Below the pieces are notes generated by a model. The model made no database searches. It was not told the DNA's origin and saw only the letters and a list, made by a program, of their open reading frames with translations. 64,000 nucleotides of DNA, from the NCBI RefSeq assembly GCF_037975245.1, contig NC_092580.1:7478501-7542500 (forward strand), in the 5' to 3' direction. This document shows positions 59,832 to 64,000 of this stretch, in pieces (position 1 is the first letter of the stretch; each line of letters begins with the position of its first letter). Source of the stretch: Apostichopus japonicus (taxonomy: Eukaryota; Echinodermata; Holothuroidea; Aspidochirotida; Stichopodidae). Position numbers and translations under genes: made by a program.

Positions 59832-59950
59832 CTCACTCCTAATATGAGTGAATATAACTCTATTAGGAGTTAAGATTTACTCCGATGGAGTGGAAATTCA
59901 CTCTTATACCGGAATGTGCTCAGTGATCATTCCCATGGAGTGAAATTCAC
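59832..59950. repeat. Right arm of the foldback element
   Basis: Read in reverse complement (GTGAATTTCACTCCATGGGA, TGATCACTGAGCACATTCC, AAGAGTGAATTTCCACTCC) it aligns with 55205-55286. It also contains a local inverted AACTCCTAATAGAGT motif. Confidence 0.7.
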
Positions 59951-60235
59951 CTATGTTTTTATCAGTACAGTACAGTGCATATCATCATAGACGTACGTAC
60001 TACGTACGTTCCTATATCAGACGCACTCGATACCCACGATACGATACGGTCCTGGAGAAACTATTTCCACTCATCATTTTAAGGCGATACAGTAGTGAGT
60101 ATTGAACAGGCACAGCCTCATGTTTGCAGGAAATTCAGAATTCCCAATATATTATATCTCTACCAGTAGTGAAAATCATGTTTCGACAGTTTCGTGGACA
60201 TAAAAAGTTGTTTTGTGGAATATTCAATGACATAT
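59951..60235. other. Short non-coding spacer
   Basis: Contains ACGTACGTACTACGTACGT (about 59990-60008), a small palindromic tract. No gene. Confidence 0.4.
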
Positions 60236-60508
60236 CAGGGGCGGATGCAGGATTTGTGACAGGGGGGGGTCTGACTGGTCCAGCCGCGCCTGAACGTAAG
60301 ACTATCTAAGCGGAGCGCCATCATCGGTTGGCGCGGAGCGTACAAGAAAATTTTTGGCTTTACAAACCCCCCAGATGGCCGGAAACGGCACTTCCCGAGT
60401 ATTCTAAGCAGCATGTACCTAGCCTGAAAATATGGATCTCATGTCTGCAATTTCAGGCCCCCCGTAGCTACGCCACTGATCACGCATGGGGCACTTTCCC
60501 TCGAACGC

Positions 60509-60543
<35 letters not shown>

Positions 60544-60597
60544 GGATTTTCAAAAAGGGGGGCCCGGGCCCCCCGGGCCCCCCTGGATCCGCCCCTG
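60236..60597. mobile_element. Composite MITE with CAGGGGCGGATGCAGG ends
   Basis: The left end CAGGGGCGGATGCAGG (60236) is inverted at the right end as CCTGGATCCGCCCCTG (ending 60597). The inside holds the AAGCGGAGCGCCA...TTGGCGCGGAGCG motif (about 60308-60345), a second right-type end GTAGCTACGCCACTG (about 60464-60478) and an A-run of over 30 bases. Flanking 8-mers (TGACATAT, CAATAGAG) do not match, so it is probably nested or rearranged. Ends look hAT-like. Confidence 0.65.
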
Positions 60598-60789
60598 CAA
60601 TAGAGCAATGACGGGGGTGTTAATTTAGATGATACAGTAAAATCTCTTCGTCTATTGCGACTTCAGTGTAGTAACGCTAATACTATAGTACTACTAGTGC
60701 TCGGCGCGCTACCTCCTAAGGATCGCCACTTGCCCCATTGGAGGTTTCCTGTTCCCCGATCTGGTCTTCAGAGTAGTTTTTTTGTGGAT

Positions 60790-61057
60790 TACTTGACAGA
60801 AGAATGACTCTTTTATGTCCAACCGTTAAAGTCCATTTGTTTTATTTCATAACAAAAAGGAGGGATCGTAGTATGCTTCCGTGAAGTGTTCGCTTCATTC
60901 GGAGCTGCATACTGGCTAGGCCCAGTGAAATCGGCGCTGGTGTTGTGCACTAACTTGGTCATAATCTCCGTGTTTTTTTCGTCCTTCAGCCATGGATGAA
61001 GGCTAATTGCATGGGAAATGATATTTATGCAGCCCCAACAACACAACGGACCGGCAT
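60790..61057 (-). pseudogene. Decayed THAP-domain gene (N-terminal zinc finger)
   Basis: The minus-strand ATG at 61055-61057 reads MPVRCVVGAA, the start of a THAP C2CH finger, and then a stop. The next frame continues ISLHPWLKDEKN...KLVHNTSADFTGPSQYAA. A third frame supplies the end, SEHFTEAYYDPSFLL. These three blocks are the THAP pattern (MxxRCvvxxC, HxFPKDE, CSxHF). At least two frameshifts separate them, so the gene is dead. THAP domains bind DNA and are common in transposases. The upstream region is an inverted homologue of the P2X7-C-like gene's upstream region. Confidence 0.7.
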
Positions 61058-61224
61058 TTCTCTCGGATAGTTTACAACAGTTGTAAAACAAACTTGAAAT
61101 TTCTAACGATATAGCGTAATACAGTGGTTGTTCTCTCAGTGTAAATGTGCGTGTACTGTATATGGAACGGTATGATCGCCGCGCATCCGATACATGCCTG
61201 AGCTTTGCACGTGTGTTCCTAACA
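61058..61224 (-). other. 5' leader of the THAP pseudogene
   Basis: Lies between the CRE-bearing upstream region and the ATG. No further motif recognised. Confidence 0.35.
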
Positions 61225-61418
61225 TGACGTCATCATTGTCTTGTCGTGAAATCGCATTCTCAGATATCTATTTTCGGATGCGAATATTAAAACGTTAATT
61301 ACTAATTAGTCCTTGAGGTTTTCAAGGTGTTGAGGATAGTTTTGAACATGGATTTTCTCATAGATTCAGAGGAAGTTACTCTCGATGAGTTGGATTTTTC
61401 GTGTCATGGCCTCTTTAA
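61225..61418 (-). promoter_or_regulatory. Inverted copy of the GGCCATGACACG/CRE upstream region
   Basis: On the minus strand TTAAAGAGGCCATGACACG (from 61418) is followed, about 185 bp later, by TGACGTCA (61225-61232) and GAACACA. The copy at 51631-51834 has the same motifs, order and spacing on the plus strand. This copy has only one CRE. Confidence 0.6.
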
Positions 61419-61857
61419 GATAATTGGCCTGTAATCTAGGCTGGTGCAGGCCTTTCAGCGTCTGTTTTACTGCACTAACTTACGCCCACCCGAGGCTACG
61501 AGAATGCCTCCTTCTCAATTATGGCTCCCTGCATGTTGCAGTGTTGAGAACAGTTGCATCGGGAAAGAAGCCAGATATAACTTAGCGAGGAGGGATGCCC
61601 TAAACAACTTAGCGAGGAGGGATGCCCTAAACGTATACCAAAGCTTTATTGTAAAACACTTGCAATTCACAGCAGACATTCGACAGAATCAGAGTAACTA
61701 GTATAGGAAACCCTGGTTGTTTTATAAGTTGTTTCAATATTAACCAACATCGGTATTAATACACATACGGGTGGTTCTCTGCTTCCATCATCTACTCAAA
61801 AGTATATATCGTATTACCATGGTCGTCAGATGTCTGCAGTTCTTGACGCCCGCCATC
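61419..61857. other. Spacer with a short tandem duplication
   Basis: A 27-bp unit (AACTTAGCGAGGAGGGATGC plus CCTAAAC) occurs twice in tandem at about 61579-61632. No gene was recognised. Confidence 0.5.
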
Positions 61858-62739
61858 ATCTGAATCAGGGGAGGACTGGGTCTTAAAACCGGCCCGGGGC
61901 ATTTTCAACCTCGACCGGCCAATTATTCATTGATATGTTACTGACTAGTGATCGCCGTCCTGGGGGAGGGGCTCCCACTCCCCATTGAGATTTTTTTGAA
62001 GTTAAGGAATGCCTAGATGCAAAATGATGCTACATTTCTCAATTTTATAGGTTAAAATAATCCTTTAAAAAAGACCCAAAACTATTTTCCAGAAGCAACA
62101 CTTGATTAAACTGAGGAAAGTTAAAAACGTAAACAAAAATAGACAAAAATATTTGTTTTAGACTGGATTTTAATTAGTTTTTCAAGCATTTTGTGACAAC
62201 ATGCTTGGAAAAATTAAAACAAAAACCTAAATAAAATCCACTAAAACATTATATATGTATGTCATGTCTACGAGAGTAGGAGCCTACCCAGTTCGCTGCT
62301 TCTGGCAGCCACACCATCAAGTTTGGCGAAGATCCTTTTTCTCCCCCACAGACATCAACATGAACGCCTCAAGATGTTCTTGTGTCATTGAATTCTCAAA
62401 CGGTTGTTGATTCTCTTCAAGGCAGAGAAAGAACGTTCACATGCCACTTGTGACACAGGTAGCGTTAGCAGTAGCTTGTATAGGCAAGCCCAATGCTCTT
62501 GTAAGCATCGGTGAAAAGGTTCAACTTGAGGAGCACCTTGTAGCAGCAGATATCGAGGACAGTCTTTACATGACTGATTCCCACAATTAAAAATATATTT
62601 CTACAAAGCCCGTCTGTATTCTAGTAACTACTGTGAAAATGGGCTGTCAGTTTTACCAGGCTCCCCAGCCCACCGGCCAATCGGGCCACCGGCCCACCGG
62701 GCATTGCCCAAATGCCCGTGTGGCCAGTCTAGTCTGAAT
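61858..62739 (-). mobile_element. Decayed hAT transposon
   Basis: Near-matching 8-mers ATCTGAAT (61858-61865) and GTCTGAAT (62732-62739) flank ends CAGGGGAGGACTGGG and the inverted CCAGTCTA. CCGGCCCGGG and CCGGCC-type blocks lie inside both ends, as in many hAT elements. The interior holds a hAT transposase dimerisation domain on the minus strand. At under 900 bp it is an internal-deletion or decayed copy. Confidence 0.75.
62317..62474 (-). pseudogene. hAT transposase C-terminal dimerisation domain, frameshifted
   Basis: The minus-strand frame reads LLLTLPVSQVACERSFSALK then RINNRLR, the ERsFSalK signature of the hAT C-terminal dimerisation domain. After a one-base frameshift near 62395 it continues SMTQEHLEAFMLMSV and ends at TGA (62317-62319). 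The catalytic RNase-H-like region is missing. This confirms the superfamily of the surrounding element. Confidence 0.8.
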
Positions 62740-63590
62740 CATATATAATGAGGAAAGATTTGTAGGTTTCCATAGCAACGTCAAAGATAGTATGATCGTC
62801 TTTCAGGACATCTCAATTCAACTTCGTCTCCTCATATGCATTGTTTAATCTCTCTCTGTTTACTTTGTTTACTTTTACTTACTCTTTGTGTACTTGCATC
62901 GCTTTCTTGTTTACTTTACTCTCCGAATGTAGAGAGCTCTATTGTATTCGATCTGCCCGTCCTCTATTAGCCTAGCATAGCTAGCTACCCATCTGTTTGT
63001 GCAATAGTTGGTTGTAACTATATACTAAACTGTAATACTACAGGGGAAGTGGCGACGACGAATTGAATTGCAGTATACACTGGAGAATATCCAATCAGTA
63101 ATATTTTTTAGCACTGCGAAATCGAAAACCGTACATGAACCGTTTTGTAAGTAAAAAACATTAACAATATCGGAAGCATTTAGTAATACTATTCATTTAT
63201 TTCAATATCTAAGAGATTCCTTCGGCATGCCAGGTAAGACAGCTCCTATTCTCTTATGTGTCTATGTCGGGTTCTTGGTAAGTTGCATGATTGTGTCATT
63301 TCCCTTAGACTCAGATGCAGTAGCCAATTGTACACAAAGGGTCACATAGAAAATTTTGTTGAGACTGACTGCATGCAGTAACTGGCCGAGTAAAGTTTCG
63401 AAAACTGAAGGGACAACAAATGGGGCGGGGGAGGGAGAAAGGAGTGACTTCCAAATATGATAGAAAGTTAAATCCTCAATTGAAACTTCAATTGTCATGC
63501 TGGTCAAGGGCTTTTGTCTCAATTTTGATTTCTCAAATACTGATGTAAAGTTTACCTGGAAGTGAGAAGAACTCTCCATTTTGTGCATAC

Positions 63591-63593
<3 letters not shown>
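62740..63593. other. Non-coding gap
   Basis: No gene was recognised; a G-rich block lies at 63421-63440. Confidence 0.45.
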
Positions 63594-63655
<62 letters not shown>

Positions 63656-63703
63656 TGTATATGTATATAAATGTATAATATATAAATATGTATATGTATA
63701 TAA

Positions 63704-63774
<71 letters not shown>

Positions 63775-63797
63775 CACACATTGATAAATATATATAT
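63594..63797. repeat. Long (TA)n array
   Basis: About 200 bases of alternating TA with regular AAATGTATATG-type interruptions. ORFs of Tyr/Ile repeats read from it are artefacts. Confidence 0.92.
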
Positions 63798-64000
63798 GTG
63801 CTATAGTGTTGTTGTAGCATTTCATCACTTTGCATGGTTACATGTGCGATATATGTATATGAATGGATGTATTTTATCTGTATTTCAGATGCAGGACTGT
63901 CTGTTAATCCTATACTCTGACGGAGTAGCGTTTTAACTGTGTCTCAACAAGACGGTAACACAATGAAACACGTTAGCAAAAAGACAGTTAGTCTAGTAGT
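63798..64000. other. Terminal non-coding stretch
   Basis: No gene signal is seen before the window ends. Confidence 0.4.

Larger units (their letters stand above)
55282..59836 (+). mobile_element. Complete Copia-type LTR retrotransposon, very young
   Basis: Target duplication CTCAC lies at 55282-55286 and 59832-59836. The 5' LTR is 55287-55450 and the 3' LTR 59668-59831, each 164 bp, starting TGTTAG and ending CCAACA; I see no difference between them. The primer binding site GGTTATGGGCCCAG (55451-55464) is complementary to an internal part of initiator tRNA-Met, as in Drosophila copia. A purine tract (59653-59667) precedes the 3' LTR. Gag-pol order is zinc knuckle, protease, integrase, RT, RNase H. 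The single visible defect is an in-frame TAG. Confidence 0.96.

Noticed and set aside
60813-61091. 92-residue intact minus-strand gene
   Set aside because: Only the middle of this ORF matches a THAP domain; the start and end of the domain lie in other frames, so it is a frameshifted pseudogene.
63262-63828. 188-residue minus-strand ORF rich in Tyr and Ile, and three overlapping ones
   Set aside because: Read from a (TA)n microsatellite, which has no stops in these frames by composition.

Overview
The window is animal genomic DNA. It is AT-rich and intron-rich, and crowded with non-LTR retrotransposons, a Copia-type LTR element, hAT-like MITEs and (TA)n arrays. The gene content (a MEST orthologue, a tandem family of GT77-like glycosyltransferases, decayed THAP-domain and P2X7 C-terminal-domain genes) suits a marine invertebrate deuterostome. 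An echinoderm, perhaps a sea cucumber, is my best guess; this is inference and not proven by the sequence.

Layout. 1-23.3 kb is mostly non-coding. It holds a tRNA-derived insertion with a perfect 20-bp target duplication (4772-5038), an L2/CR1-like LINE with an uninterrupted 1,191-codon endonuclease-reverse transcriptase ORF (6922-10497), a decayed LINE tail (about 12.0-12.4 kb) and minisatellites. 23.9-34.7 kb is one complete eleven-coding-exon gene on the plus strand encoding a 325-residue alpha/beta hydrolase of the MEST family. Its introns carry hAT-like elements and several minisatellites, one of which is a roughly 18-fold amplification of the exon 8/intron 8 splice junction.

35-50.6 kb holds three minus-strand, three-exon genes for type II membrane glycosyltransferases (copies A, B and C). 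A and B lie in a segmental duplication of about 3.7-4.0 kb (34960-38982 and 41119-44773). After the duplication copy A gained a hAT MITE with an 8-bp target duplication, and copy B keeps the empty site. An LTR fragment and a TIR element separate the two units. A decayed non-LTR reverse transcriptase lies between B and C.

51.6-61.4 kb is bounded by inverted copies of one roughly 200-bp upstream region (a GGCCATGACACG motif plus a CRE about 180 bp away). Inside are a decayed P2X7-C-domain gene reading right and a decayed THAP-domain gene reading left. Between them a foldback element is split by a very young Copia retrotransposon: 164-bp LTRs that look identical, a 5-bp target duplication, and a single in-frame stop. 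61.9-62.7 kb is a decayed hAT element with a recognisable transposase dimerisation domain. The window ends in a long (TA)n array.

The intact host genes appear to be MEST and the three glycosyltransferases. Exon coordinates were derived by hand from splice signals and reading-frame phase, not from transcripts.
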